Counted from the first letter of the stretch, positions 40,391-51,100 are shown. The stretch is DNA of 64,000 bases from Rhynchopus euleeides (GCA_963210315.1 OY723253.1:1860001-1924000), one strand, 5' to 3'. Notes: generated from the sequence alone by a model not told the origin. Translations and numbers: made by a program.

Positions 40391-42163
40391 ATGTCTACGC
40401 AGCCCATGATGTGTCTGTCCGACAACCGCAACGTGTCGGAGGAGATGTTCCTCGAGCTGGAGCGGGTAGCCCGCGACTACGTCAGCCTGCTGCGCCTACT
40501 GGAGGAGACTGGGGTGCGGAAGGGCGGCACGGGCCGCCCTCCCTCCGGGCCAAACAGCCTGACGGCTTTCGACCACCTCTCCAACACATCAGCCATGCCC
40601 CCTTCTGCTGCGAGCTTCGACACCGCTTTTTTCATGCGCCGTGTCGGCCTCAACAGCGAAGAAGCCCAGTCGATAAACTGCCTCGAATACAGAGACAGGC
40701 TCGTCATCCGCTACCTCAACAGCAAGACGGTCGTCACCGGAGGCAGTTTTGCGATAGTCTATGAGAAGGCGAAGATCTATAGCAGCTCCAACATCGTTGT
40801 GGATGAGTTCCTCATAAGCAACATAAAGGAGATGTACCACGACGAGGCCGAGCAGTGCCTTCACATCGAGGTGGCCAACAAAGGCTCGGTGCAGGTCACC
40901 TGCCCTGCCCAGGCCGCGCTGAGGTCTCTCTACTACTCTCTGCTGCTGAGGCACCATGACTACACCTTGGGGAATATGCACTTCGACCCGCTGCAGCAGG
41001 CGGGTGCAACGCTCGGCAGGGCAGCCCCGACTCAGGCCAGTGGTGATGCAGCGGAGGCTGGGGTGGGGAAGGACGGAACCCTGCTGGCTGCCTTGTCGCG
41101 CCAGCAGGAGCAGATCGACCAGCTGAGCCGCAGCGTGCAGCAGCAGCAGGCGCACAGCAGCTTCGTATCCCGCAGCGAGACCCTGCCGCCCCACCTCTCG
41201 CAAGGGTATCCGCTGCAGGCGCCGGGGCACCGCGATGACCAACATCAACACCAACATCAACATCAACACCAACATCAGCCCAGCCCCCGCGAGCGGGGGA
41301 AGGGCGTGTCCTACCTGTTGTTGGGGAAGCGGCCCTCCATCCGCGGGGCGCGCCGGGCGGTGCTCTGCGCCTGTGAATACCCCGGGTCCCCCCACGCCGC
41401 ACCGGGTGGGGTTCAGATCATGAACTGCGTGTCGGACTTCCTCTGCGCGAGAGGGTTCGGGGGGGAGAAGGTGACGCTCTCCGACACCGACAGGCGCGCC
41501 CTGCCCACGAAGTACAACATCCTGAAGGCGATGAAGTGGCTCGTCGACGGGGCGAGGCCAGGCGACTCTCTCGTCTTCGCCTTCATCGGGCACGGCGGGC
41601 AGCTCCCCGGAGCAGGCCACGGCGCGCCAGAGGGGATCTGCCCTTCTGACTACCTCGAGTCGGGCGTGGTGCCCGGGGAGGACATACGCGCTGCGCTGCG
41701 GACCCCAATGGGGGTGCGCCTGACGATCATCAGCGACCTGAGAGGGGGTGGGTCGATTCTCGCCATGCCGTGGAGCGTCATGGGGAGCACGCCGCTGCAG
41801 GTGTTGGATGGGGGGCGGAGTGCAGAGCACAGCTCGGGCGTGACGCTGCAGGTGTCTTCGCTGAAGGATTCTGCCGGGGGGAAGGAGTCTGTTGCGGTCG
41901 CGTACTGCAAGGCTGTGAACTACCTCCCGGAACCCACGTCGGCGCAGCTCGTGTCTGCCATGCAGCAGGCAATGTCGGGGTACCCCATCACCCCAGTCCT
42001 GTCCAGCTATTTGCCACTCCCTCCGGGGTTCAATGCAAGCCTGGGGCAGCATCAGACAGATTATATCGGTGCTGAGGGGCCTGATGCCGATGCGCTGTAT
42101 GCTTATCATAACACGGAGGTCGGGTCGTGGGTCCCGCCTCGTGCCCTGCAGACTTCGTATTGA
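40391..42163 (+). CDS. Metacaspase-fold protein lacking the catalytic cysteine
   Basis: 590 residues, single exon, ATG 40391. Residues 1-200 are a novel globular region whose strand-rich part (about 95-190, with IVYEKAKIYSS and VQVTCPAQAALRSLYYSLL) could be PH-like. Residues 200-300 are a Gln/His-rich low-complexity linker including a QHQHQHQH run. From about 305 there is a type I metacaspase p20-like fold: YILKAMKWLVDGARPGDSL-type segment (written here NILKAMKWLV) and FAFIGHGGQ with the catalytic His at 401. Where active enzymes have D-S-C-H-S-G, this protein has D449-L-R-G-G-G454, so the nucleophile is Arg451. The p10-like end (SAQLVSAMQQAM) follows. It should be an inactive relative, probably a binding or regulatory protein. 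A SINE-like copy lies just upstream. Confidence 0.85.
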   Translation: MSTQPMMCLSDNRNVSEEMFLELERVARDYVSLLRLLEETGVRKGGTGRPPSGPNSLTAFDHLSNTSAMPPSAASFDTAFFMRRVGLNSEEAQSINCLEYRDRLVIRYLNSKTVVTGGSFAIVYEKAKIYSSSNIVVDEFLISNIKEMYHDEAEQCLHIEVANKGSVQVTCPAQAALRSLYYSLLLRHHDYTLGNMHFDPLQQAGATLGRAAPTQASGDAAEAGVGKDGTLLAALSRQQEQIDQLSRSVQQQQAHSSFVSRSETLPPHLSQGYPLQAPGHRDDQHQHQHQHQHQHQPSPRERGKGVSYLLLGKRPSIRGARRAVLCACEYPGSPHAAPGGVQIMNCVSDFLCARGFGGEKVTLSDTDRRALPTKYNILKAMKWLVDGARPGDSLVFAFIGHGGQLPGAGHGAPEGICPSDYLESGVVPGEDIRAALRTPMGVRLTIISDLRGGGSILAMPWSVMGSTPLQVLDGGRSAEHSSGVTLQVSSLKDSAGGKESVAVAYCKAVNYLPEPTSAQLVSAMQQAMSGYPITPVLSSYLPLPPGFNASLGQHQTDYIGAEGPDADALYAYHNTEVGSWVPPRALQTSY

Positions 42164-42605
42164 TGTCGGGTGGGTGGTTGCCCTGATGTGCGTAAGAGAG
42201 TGGACAGTGGAATCCGCAAAAAAATGCGTCTGGCTCATGGGTGGGGTGGAGCTGCATTCTCCCCCCACCCATCTGCCCCAGGTGCAAAGTGTGGGTGGGG
42301 TGGGGTGGGGTGGGGTGGGGTGGGGTCACACGCCCGAATGGGCCCTAGATCTAGAACAGATATTTGCAGCTATGTAACACCCCTGCACCCGCCTGACGTC
42401 CCCCCAAGCCCCTCCCTGCCCCGCCCTCCAACTGCGTTTCTCCCTCATTTGGTCAGGCAGAGCCGGGCATGAGTGATCCCCCTTGCTTGCGTTGAAGGGA
42501 GAGCTCTGGGCAATTGCCTGCTTGGGGGACCCCCTTTCTCTTCAAATCAGTTCAGACCAACCACACACCCCCTGCTGCAGACACACCGAAGCCTTACCCA
42601 AAACA
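42164..42605. other. Intergenic spacer between metacaspase-like and PDI-like genes
   Basis: Contains a GGTGGGGTGGGG tandem (about 42296-42326) and C-rich pyrimidine tracts. It presumably holds the 3' end of one gene and the promoter of the next. No distinct element was recognised. Confidence 0.5.
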
Positions 42606-42965
42606 ATGATGTTCCGCGCGATTGTGCTGATGGCGGTGATGTGCCTGGCGATGGGCCTGGACCTGACCCCCGACAACTTCGACGAGAACGTCAAGGGGAA
42701 GAACGCCCTGGTGAAGTTCTTCGCCCCGTGGTGCGGGCACTGCAAGCGCATGGCCCCCGCGTGGGACCAGCTGACGGAGGCTGTGGGTGACAAGGTGACC
42801 ATCGGGAAGGTCGACTGCACCATCCACCGCGACCTGTGCTCGCGCTTCGCGATCCGCGGCTTCCCCACCCTGAAGGTGTTCAAGGCGGGTGAGGACGAGC
42901 CGTCTGACTACCGTGGTGGCCGCTCCTACGACGACCTGAAGGCGCAGGCCGACTCGATGCTGTAG
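42606..42965 (+). CDS. Secreted single-domain thioredoxin / PDI-like protein
   Basis: 119 residues from ATG 42606 (42609 is equally possible). Residues 1-18 are a signal peptide (MFRAIVLMAVMCLAMG). One thioredoxin domain follows: FFAPWCGHCKRMAP with the CGHC redox site of protein disulfide isomerases, the buried-face motif GKVDCT, and the cis-proline region GFPTLKVF. It stops right after the last helix (ADSML) with no KDEL-type retention signal, so it may be secreted or retained by partners. It probably oxidises or shuffles disulfides in the secretory pathway; the Cys-rich array proteins are possible clients only by inference. Classical PDIs have two or more such domains. Confidence 0.9.
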   Translation: MMFRAIVLMAVMCLAMGLDLTPDNFDENVKGKNALVKFFAPWCGHCKRMAPAWDQLTEAVGDKVTIGKVDCTIHRDLCSRFAIRGFPTLKVFKAGEDEPSDYRGGRSYDDLKAQADSML

Positions 42966-43672
42966 AGCGCCCCCCCCCCTGCTGAGACTGGATTTGCGGG
43001 AAAACACAACGCCCCCTGCAAATCCAATACACCCCCCACACCCACCCCCCCCCCCCCCCGCTATAAGTGTTGTGTGCACTTCGGCATGTGCCTGTGTGCC
43101 TGTGCAAACTCCTTGCGACCCCTCCCTGAAGAGAGGGGAGGGGGTGCTGTGCGAGGTGACATTTGTTGAGGGCAACAGGTGCAAGCCGTGTGAAAAAAAA
43201 ACAGGGTGTGAGATACTTCACCCGGAGCTTGGGCCCTGGGCGTGGCTGGTCTGCACCGAAAAAAAAATGCGAAAAAAGCAACAAAAAAAACGAGATGTTT
43301 TGAATGGGTGTGGTCGTGTTTGACTGATCCTGCCAGTGCCTCTGGCAGAGGCGGGTTGGGTGAGAGAGACAGAGAGAGAGACGTGCGACCAAACTGCAAA
43401 CTGACAACGTATGGTCTTCCCTATTCTTACTTGGGTGTGGGAAGAGCATGAGAGAGGCGCGCGCATGTTAAAGAGACAGGGGCCCCACATCCCACCCACC
43501 CCCCCCACACCCCCGCACACCGCGGTGGGGTTTGGCGCTGTAATTCGCACCCACAACCTTGTGCATTCCATCCCGCTCTGTTCATTGTTTGGGAGTGTGG
43601 CGCCGGGGGGAAAACACAGGCATCACAGCAGGTGGGTCAAACCCGTCGAAGCAACAAACACCAGAGTAAACA
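42966..43672. other. Intergenic spacer
   Basis: Poly-C tracts, A-runs and a GA repeat (GAGAGAGACAGAGAGAGAG near 43362). No gene recognised; ORFs here are low-complexity. Confidence 0.55.
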
Positions 43673-44134
43673 ATGCCCCGCACATCGGCTGTCACGAAGC
43701 CGAGGTCGTCCAGGTCCTCGCCGAAGGCGAAGTCGACAAAGTCCAAGGCATCCACAGGGAAGGATGGCGCAGCGAAGCGGAAGTCGCACAAGCTCGACTA
43801 CAAGCCGTCGAAGCCGTCGCAGCAGTCGGGGGACGCAAAGAGCCGCAGGTGGAGGCCTGGCACGGTGGCGCTGCGTGAGATCCGCCACCTCCAGAGGGGC
43901 ACCAACCTGCTGATCCAGAAGGCGCCCTTCCAGCGCCTTGTCCGTGAGGTGATGCAGAAGCACAAGCACGACCTGCGGTTCAAGCCCTCTGCCCTGGAGG
44001 CGATGCAGGAGGCAACGGAGCAGTATCTGATTGGCGTGTTCGAGGGTGCGGTGATCCTGCAGCTGCACAGGAAGAAGAAGACCCTGGTGCAGAAGGACCT
44101 GCATTACTGCATGCGGATCCGCGGGAACCTGTGA
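43673..44134 (+). CDS. Divergent histone H3, candidate centromeric H3
   Basis: 153 residues, single exon, ATG 43673. The first 60 residues are a long Ser/Lys/Pro-rich tail that lacks the canonical ARTKQTARKS start. The histone fold runs from RRWRPGTVALREIRHLQRGT (alpha-N) through FQRLVREVMQKH, LRFKPSALEAMQEATEQYLIGVFE (alpha-2) to KDLHYCMRIRG. A replaced tail and many substitutions in a conserved fold are typical of centromeric H3 (CENP-A family), but the loop-1 extension common in that group is absent, so another H3 variant is possible. It would sit in nucleosomes with H4. Confidence 0.85.
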   Translation: MPRTSAVTKPRSSRSSPKAKSTKSKASTGKDGAAKRKSHKLDYKPSKPSQQSGDAKSRRWRPGTVALREIRHLQRGTNLLIQKAPFQRLVREVMQKHKHDLRFKPSALEAMQEATEQYLIGVFEGAVILQLHRKKKTLVQKDLHYCMRIRGNL

Positions 44135-44478
44135 GACAAGGGAGGAGGCGATGGCTGTGGGGGTACACACTAGCCATATGACCCACGCCATGTGTCGCCG
44201 AACTTGCCAGCTCTGGAAAGTGCCAGTGCCGATCGCCCTTATAGGCTCGGTTAGAACCCCCGTTAGTCCGTCGGCCTCTCGTGGGGTTGGGTCGGCTGGT
44301 CTTAGTGCCAGCATTTTTTTTCAAAACAGTTTCCCCCCCCCACCCCCGCTCGTGCACACAAAACAGAAAAAAAACCCCCGAACTGGTGCCCCTGACGACC
44401 CCATATTGCGTAGTTTGTGCGTAGTGAAAAGGGGGGGGGGGGGTCTCATTTTTTGATTTACTCAGCCATTCTCTGTCT

Positions 44479-45098
44479 CTATGCCGGGACCCCAAACTCA
44501 AGGAGTTCTTGCTGTTCCGGGGTCAGTGAGGGTGCAGGCGCTTCAGGTGCTGCAGGTGCTGCAGGTTCTTCAGGTGCTGCAGCGCTGGCAGCCTTCGGTG
44601 CGGGTTTCGACGCAGTCTTTGCAGGTCTCTTTGGGGGTGCCCTTTGGCGCGGTGCCTGCTTCAGCTCGTCGGGTGGAAGCATCAACGCATCATTAAGCGG
44701 TGCCTGCTTCAGCTCCTCCGGGTGGAAGCGTCAACGCATCATTAAGGAAGAAGGAAGCACAGTTGCTACGCTTTTTTGCAGCTGCAGGAAACGACACCAT
44801 ACCCAACAACAATCCCCAGACCGTCGAGGGAGAGTGGGCGCCTGGATCCCGTGACACAGATCTCTAGTGCCGTTGTGATCCCCTCGGATAACGTCTCCTG
44901 GACGTTGTCAGCGGAGGTTGCCTGTGTGGCGGTGACCTCCGTATACCCCGCGGGATCCAGTGCCAGTAGCGCCTTCTTCAGCTTTTCGTCGACCCCTCGG
45001 CCGACGCTCTCCTTGATGTCAAGGGCCACCTTCAGGGTGGCACCTCGCATCGCCCTGAAGGCTGTGATCGTATCATCATTCACAATCTCGAGGGTGTT
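44479..45098 (-). pseudogene. Minus-strand gene remnant with internal duplication and frameshift
   Basis: On the minus strand, 45098-44803 looks like an exon: acceptor GCGTAG|AAC, coding text ending GLGIVVG, donor G|GTATGG as in the other genes. Downstream, 44700-44479 encodes ELKQAP repeats, an Ala/Pro-rich stretch and the C-terminus LLEFGVPA. Two near-identical 48-49 bp copies (about 44690-44750) of CTTAATGATGCGTTG...GAGCTGAAGCAGGCACCG differ by one inserted base, which shifts frame between them, and I found no splice choice that joins exon and tail cleanly. Either the gene is dead or the structure is different from what I see. The product is not recognised. Confidence 0.4.
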
Positions 45099-47231
45099 CT
45101 ACGCGGCTCCTGGAACTCACTTCCTTCTCAGGTGTTTCTGGGCATGGGGCAACCTTGCCCAGGTGTTTCTGGAGTCCCGCCCCACATGTCGTGCGTTCTT
45201 TCGTACGGTGTATAGTGAGTTCTGGCAATAATTTTTTGCTCGGTCAGCGCAGTGCCTCCAGTCCTGTCTCAGTAGCCACACAGAAAGGGGGACCAAAAAA
45301 AACTGGGGGGGGACCAAAAAGCGAGACCCCCCCCCCAGATTGCGTAGTTTGTGCGTAGTGAAAAAGGGGTAAATCAGGGGCACCACCGAACACCAATTTT
45401 TTTCTCTTCCATTTTTTTTCATTCAGAGTGAAGTGTAGGTCGACACTCTCTCTCTGTGCCTTCTCTTTTTTTCTGCTTTACTGCCCCCGCCCCCCTACTA
45501 CCCCACCCCCCCCCCCCCCTTCCCCTCTGGTCTGCGTCTCTATTCTTTCGTCGCCCATCAAAATCAACAATGCTGGGTGGGAAAGGATAGTTGTGCGTCC
45601 CACTCACCTCTCCACTACCGCCTCCCGGTTGACTCGCCTGTTGGCAATTGCACCCCGAATTGGCTTTCGCCGATGTGTCTGCGGTGCCTTGGCTGATCAC
45701 CCGGTAGGTCGCGGTTTGGGGCAGGGGGGGTGCGGGGGTCCCGACGGAGGATGTACAGGTGGTGCAGTGCTGGTCGGTCCAGCCTAGGCGTTGTAAAAGA
45801 AATGAAAATGGAGGGAGGTTCAAAAAATGACTGGACACCCCACGTGTCGCGCACAACCCAATGCTATATGCCTTGGCGTATCCACCCATTGTAGTGATGT
45901 GCATAACAGCGGCACGCGCAACAGCCTTCGAAAAAAACAACATAGACAGTTAGGAAACGCTGCTGGATGAAGGTTTAGGTTGACATTGCGAAATGACAAT
46001 TTCAAAGGGCAGTGTCGTCATTATCTCTCACCTGGCACCCCTGCCGTGGCTGCGATGTGCCGCACAACACCATACAACGGGATCGATGCGTGGAGAGGGT
46101 GGGTGTCTTGTGGGGAAATGGCGGGTCTCCGAAGCAGTGTGCCATTCACCGCTCTCGGGATATACCGGGTGGGGCAAGCCCTGGTCCGGATATAGTGTCA
46201 CCCGATGCTTTCGAAAAAGTGTCATCTGTGGAATGCGTGTGTTGAGTCCCAAGAATCCGTCTCTGTTTTGGTCGCTCTTCTGGTTTCCTTTCTCCTTTCT
46301 TTCGAGTGTTTCTGAAGGAGGGAGTGAGGGGGTGGGGGATGAGGTGGCAAGTAACTGAACTCCCGCACATACAGCTCTGGTAGGGGTTGTGTTGAATTGG
46401 ACGGAAGGAAAATTGTGGGAGTACGTCGGAATGGCGTGTATGTCCCAGGTGCATTGTTTAGGTTCCATCGGACCTACAAAGGCATCTGCAAAAAAAGCAG
46501 GACACGGCGCAACAACAGCAAAATATCAGCTCTGGTGTTGTCACTAAAAATAACTATCTCAACTGGATGTTGACACGATTTCTCACAAGGGGTAATCGCA
46601 CCATCAAGAAAGCGAAGAAATCACACCGGCCTTTCAATTTGAAAGAGGCCGTGGTACAGGGCACACCCCCTCCGCCGCAAAAAACAAAATGTTGCGTGCC
46701 ACCAGCAAAAAAATAATGGAGTAGAAAACCGAAGGGCAAAGAAGGAAAGAGCTGCCGGAAAGCGAAATGTTGCTGCCCACCACCCCCCCCCCCCCTCCAT
46801 TTTTTCGGGCGCACAGTGCAACACCACAACACAGGCCGGGTATATCATAGAATCTCGGACACAACCTGCATAAGGAGAGAAGAGATAATCTGTTTCAGTA
46901 CCCCCCCCCCCTCTCCATTTTCTCTGCCCAGCATTTCCCCATCGCGCTGCATTCCAATCCATTTCCACTGCAGGTGAAAACCCCCCTCCATACACACACA
47001 CACAGGGGGGGAAGAGGGGGCGCGTCTTCAGGAGGACATTCCCTCCCCCCCCCTCCTTTCTTCGCAATATCAACCCCACCCACCCCAAGCCCTAAGACCC
47101 TTCTCACGCTCCCTACATATAGAGCGGAGGGAGGGGCGTCGCACTTCTTGCATATCTTGTCTTTTTCTTTTCTCCACCCCATTTCTGAGACCTGCGCTTC
47201 GACCCAAACCCGACCCTTCCGCGGGGATTGG
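45099..47231. other. Non-coding spacer
   Basis: A, C and G homopolymers, an 11-bp inverted pair GGTGCCCCTGA (44385) / TCAGGGGCACC (45374) that may bound a small element around the previous remnant, and the repeated sequence ATTGCGTAGTTTGTGCGTAGTG (44404 and 45338). A possible minus-strand exon near 45615-45730 ending at a GTGAGT donor could belong to the remnant. No confident gene. Confidence 0.5.
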
Positions 47232-48461
47232 ATGGGATGCGGTAACAATGTTTCGGGAAAGCCTTGCAGTATCATCGCCTGCCTGATATCATGCGCATGC
47301 CTTATTTCTGTCTCAGCCGCACAGGAGTGCGGGCAGACCTACTATGTCCCGCGGGACAAGATGACCTCCTCGATGGACCTGACCTACACCCTCTCGGGTG
47401 TGGACGCGGTGGGAGGCGCCACCGCTGCTTGCTTCAACTTCTTCTGCCCAGAACCGATGCAGATCGTGAGCTTGCAGATGTCGGGCCTCCCTGGGTCCTG
47501 CACCGCCACTCCGCAGGGAACCTTCGACTGCGCCGGGGTGAGCGTGTCCGCCAGCCCGGACACCCCCGCTCTGCGCATCTCGCGCCCCTCCCCGCTGCAG
47601 GCACCCGACAAGGTTTCCGTATCCCTACAGCTCCGGTGCCCCGGAGCCTTCAACCCGGGGCTCCCTGCGGTGGATGTATACCCCATCGGCATGACATCCT
47701 CCCCTGTCACGCTGGAGAACCCCGCGCCGACCTGCTCCGACCGTGCCTCGCCCTTTTCCACTGCGGAGTGCATCGTCAGCTGCACCGACAGCGAAGGGGG
47801 GGACTACGGCAGGCTTGAGGTGCTGATCTGCCCCAGCAGCGCTGCGACCTGTGACCCCTCCGGTGAGTCGTATACAGAGCCCTTCCTTGGGCTCTGCCGT
47901 GACATAGGGTTCTTCTCCTCGGGGGTTATGGCCTCAAAAACTCTCACGGATGTGGTTTCCCCAGGGGTTGGCACTGCGACTGCGACAGCCGAGGCGTCAG
48001 GGGGGGGCGTGCCAAACACAGCCACTCTTGCTGAGGAGAGCGTTGCCTCCGCGTCAGTCACGCTGTCAGCGGAGGGGCCTGTCAGCACTGCGACAGTTGG
48101 GGTCGGTGGTGGCTTGGGGGGTGCCGGAACTCCCAGAGAGGTGTCGCGTGGTGCGTCTGATGCTCCAGAGGCTGTCAAGGTGCCCATCGACTTCGGCGGC
48201 ACATTCGGAGTCCCAGAGGAGGAGGTGACGGAGGAGCCGCGCGGGGGCGGTGGGGGGTGCTGGCGGGGTGTTCCCTGCACCCCGGTGCTTCTGGCGCTGC
48301 CGCTGCTGGCTGCGGCTGTGCTGTGCCCGGTGCTGGTCTGGGCGCTCAGTAAGGCAAATCCTGTGCAGAGCGCCTGTGTGGTGGACCCCAGCACCGTGCG
48401 CCCCTTTTCAGACAACGCCCCAGACCCAGGGCACACCCTGCAGGCGGTGGTGGTGGTCTGA
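47232..48461 (+). CDS. Putative type I membrane protein, Cys-containing ectodomain
   Basis: 409 residues, no intron, from ATG 47232; the frame stays open upstream across C-rich spacer, so the start is chosen for the signal peptide that follows (CSIIACLISCACLISVSAAQ, cleavage near residue 34). The ectodomain has about a dozen cysteines between residues 35 and 225 (CGQTYYVPRD, CFNFFCPEP, CTATPQGTFDC, CSDRASPFSTAECIVSC, CPSSAATC), probably disulfide-paired. Residues 240-345 are a Ser/Thr/Ala/Gly-rich stalk likely to be O-glycosylated. A hydrophobic helix at about 350-373 (LLALPLLAAAVLCPVLVWAL) precedes a short tail ending AVVVV. I do not recognise the family; a cell-surface receptor or adhesin-like role is inference. 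Confidence 0.75.
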   Translation: MGCGNNVSGKPCSIIACLISCACLISVSAAQECGQTYYVPRDKMTSSMDLTYTLSGVDAVGGATAACFNFFCPEPMQIVSLQMSGLPGSCTATPQGTFDCAGVSVSASPDTPALRISRPSPLQAPDKVSVSLQLRCPGAFNPGLPAVDVYPIGMTSSPVTLENPAPTCSDRASPFSTAECIVSCTDSEGGDYGRLEVLICPSSAATCDPSGESYTEPFLGLCRDIGFFSSGVMASKTLTDVVSPGVGTATATAEASGGGVPNTATLAEESVASASVTLSAEGPVSTATVGVGGGLGGAGTPREVSRGASDAPEAVKVPIDFGGTFGVPEEEVTEEPRGGGGGCWRGVPCTPVLLALPLLAAAVLCPVLVWALSKANPVQSACVVDPSTVRPFSDNAPDPGHTLQAVVVV

Positions 48462-50698
48462 AGGGAGGGGTGGGGTGATGGCGGCGGGTGTGTGTGACAG
48501 TGGAGGCAGCAGTAGAGCTCGCTCGGTGCGTCCGACACTATGCAAAAGAGATTAACGTGTGTGTGTGTGTAGATAGTCCACATCCCTTGGTAGACCAGAG
48601 GCCCGGTGTGTTCGTGTTGTCTGTGTTGTTGATCCTGCATATCTCAATGAGACCCATGCAATGCGTGTGCACGTAGCTGTGCCGTGTTTTGTGTGTTGCG
48701 GTGCACAGGCAGTCTGCCGGCAAAGAGTTGGGGTGGGGGGGGGGGGGTTGGGGGTGGGGGTAACAAAACAGAACGAATATCATTAAACTGGGAACCCGGC
48801 TTGTCCGAGACGTGTGGTCAGAGGTTGTCAGGTCGAACAAAAAAGTAAAATAGTCGCAAACAAATCATTTGACATCCTCGCCCGCAGCGGCTCAGTTGGC
48901 AGAATCGCCCTCACCCCGGCACGAAACCTCTGATGATTTCAGCTCCGATCCACTCGCAAGAGTTGTGGCGCACTGTGTGGCCCAGGACGCATATTGCATC
49001 GTGTGTGCGGGTGAGGCCCTCTGGATGGCTGATTCTCCTCTGAATGCCCTTCCTGCTCCAGCTGCATACCCCCCCCCCCCCCCCCTCCCTTACAACCTGC
49101 ATAACGAGTGAAGGGTGATCATTCTTGTGCTCCCTTCTACCTCTATTTCACTACCCCCCTCCCTTGCCCATTCGAGTGTCCAGTGTGGTGATTAACGCGC
49201 TTCTTCCCTAAGATGCTGACCCGGATACATCTCACCACCATCACCTTCCACTCTTTCCTATTACGATCCTTTGTCCCCCCACCCCTTCCACATCCCCCCG
49301 GCCTTGCCGCTTGCTTCTCTTTTGAACTGCGATATTCTTGTTTCTCCATTTCCGGGCCCTGTCGAATCCTCTTCGTCAGGAGGAGCCCCGGATACATCTT
49401 ATGGTGTGAACTGTGTTTCTGAATGCAGATGATTCCTTATTATTTTGGCCGTGAAGAACACAGAGCCTGCCGGGAACAGATCAACGAGGTGGGCAAAGGG
49501 CATGATGTGACGACGTGACTGTTGGTCATTTCCCTCCCGTGTGGAACCAAGTTCGATGCTTGCAGCTTGCCTGTAACAATTGGGGTGAGCAGTGAGTTTC
49601 CACATCGGGTGTGCTAATATCGCTCCAGGCATCGTCCACAGCGTGCCTGCAGCGAGCACCCTGCCCTTGCCCCAGGCTTTGTATTTTTCCGCCTTTTATT
49701 GTGTGTGCTGTGCTTCGTATAGTTCGTGCCGTGTCTTATCGAAACGTGGATCTACCACACACACACACACACACACTCTCTCTCTCTCTCTCTCTGTGTC
49801 TCTGTGCAACTTGACGCGCACAAGTGACGCTGTGTCCCTTCATCATCCGAATCAATACCACAAACGACAAGTCTGTTTTCAGAACGAAACTTTAAACGAA
49901 CCACTTCCACACAAAACCCGTTTTTACTTTCTATTCGGAGGCAAAAGCGCACGCGCGGAGGGTCGGATGGGGTGGGGGTGGGGGTGGGAGGGTATATTTC
50001 ATTGCCATGTGCGATGCCTGTCCTGCATACAATTTGGCCGGAGCTAGCACTTTGCACCCACCCCTACCCCTACCCTACCCGCCCCACCCTCCCACCGCAC
50101 AAACCCCTGGCAGTCTCATTTCATCTGTTCACTCCACTTTACATAGCCTTGCCGGTAGTTTGTCGGGTGGTGTCGGCGCCGACATCTGCGTTGCTGACCC
50201 GCAACCCCTAAAGCAACTGCCAACTGGCCGCATTTTCAGTTCTTTCCTTCCCCACGTACCCATAGGTCCACACAATACACCAAGAGCCTGGATACATCAA
50301 AGTGGAGGGTGATTGCGCTGAGGCCTCGTAGCCTCATAAGCTACTCTCCCGTACACCCCATGGCACCCCCCACAAGGCAGCCGTCCTCCAATAAAGCCCG
50401 CCCAAGGCGGGCGGGAGGCAGTGTCTGTGGGGGGGAGATCGGGGTCTTCTTCTGCTTGTCGCGTAGTATTCGCGTGTTTGTATCTGGGGGGCCCTGCCCC
50501 ATTCTTTTCTTTTCTTGTTTTGAAAAGGGGGCGCGCGTTCAATGCTGCATTCAAAACGGTCTTGAAACAGTGGTGTGAAGGGGGCAGTGCGCCGCAAGGT
50601 GGGCTCTGCCGAAGCGCGCCTCTCGAGAATTGTCCGGAACCTGCCCAATAAGTCTGAAAAAATGAACCGGGCCCTGCATTTGTTGAATTTTTTTTGCA

Positions 50699-50835
50699 TA
50701 CACGTTAAGTGTTCTAAGAAACCAGACATAACCAGAAGACCAACATCATGTTCGTGCTAGCACTTTTCCCTTTTGTCATCACACCCGTGCGCCAAAACAG
50801 GTTAGGCCTTATATTTGGCTGCGTTCAACGAAAAA
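50699..50835 (+). repeat. Solo A repeat of the DIRS-like element
   Basis: Nearly identical to 52062-52197 and 56572-56707: CACGTTAAGTGTTCTAAGAAACC through GGCTGCGTTCAACGAAAAA. No ORFs of the element lie next to it, so it is a solo repeat or an end of a deleted copy. Confidence 0.85.
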
Positions 50836-51100
50836 TATTTTTTGCATACACGTTCAGGGCTGTTCCTAACTGGGGGGCTTGTTCCCCACTTTCAGGATTC
50901 TGAACTTTTTTTCTAAGAATTTTTGTAAGGGGAAAAAAGTTTTTTTCTAAGAATTTTGTTAGGGGAATTTTTTTCTAAGGTTGTTTCGCAGAGGAAAAAA
51001 CTTTTTCTAAGTTTTCCCCAGTCGACAGGGCGCGCACAAGGATGGAAGGGAAGTCTGTCCCACGTACCGTTCGCCTTGCTGGCCAACTGGAGAGCCAGAC

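Noticed and set aside
41235..41280. AACATC/CACCAA repeats in the metacaspase-like gene as a mobile insertion
   Set aside because: The run is in frame, encodes a His/Gln linker and has no flanking duplication; it is an ordinary coding microsatellite.
48885..48960. tRNA-like sequence GCGGCTCAGTTGGCAGA
   Set aside because: The D-arm resemblance is good but no acceptor stem, anticodon arm or proper T-arm could be paired at the right distances.
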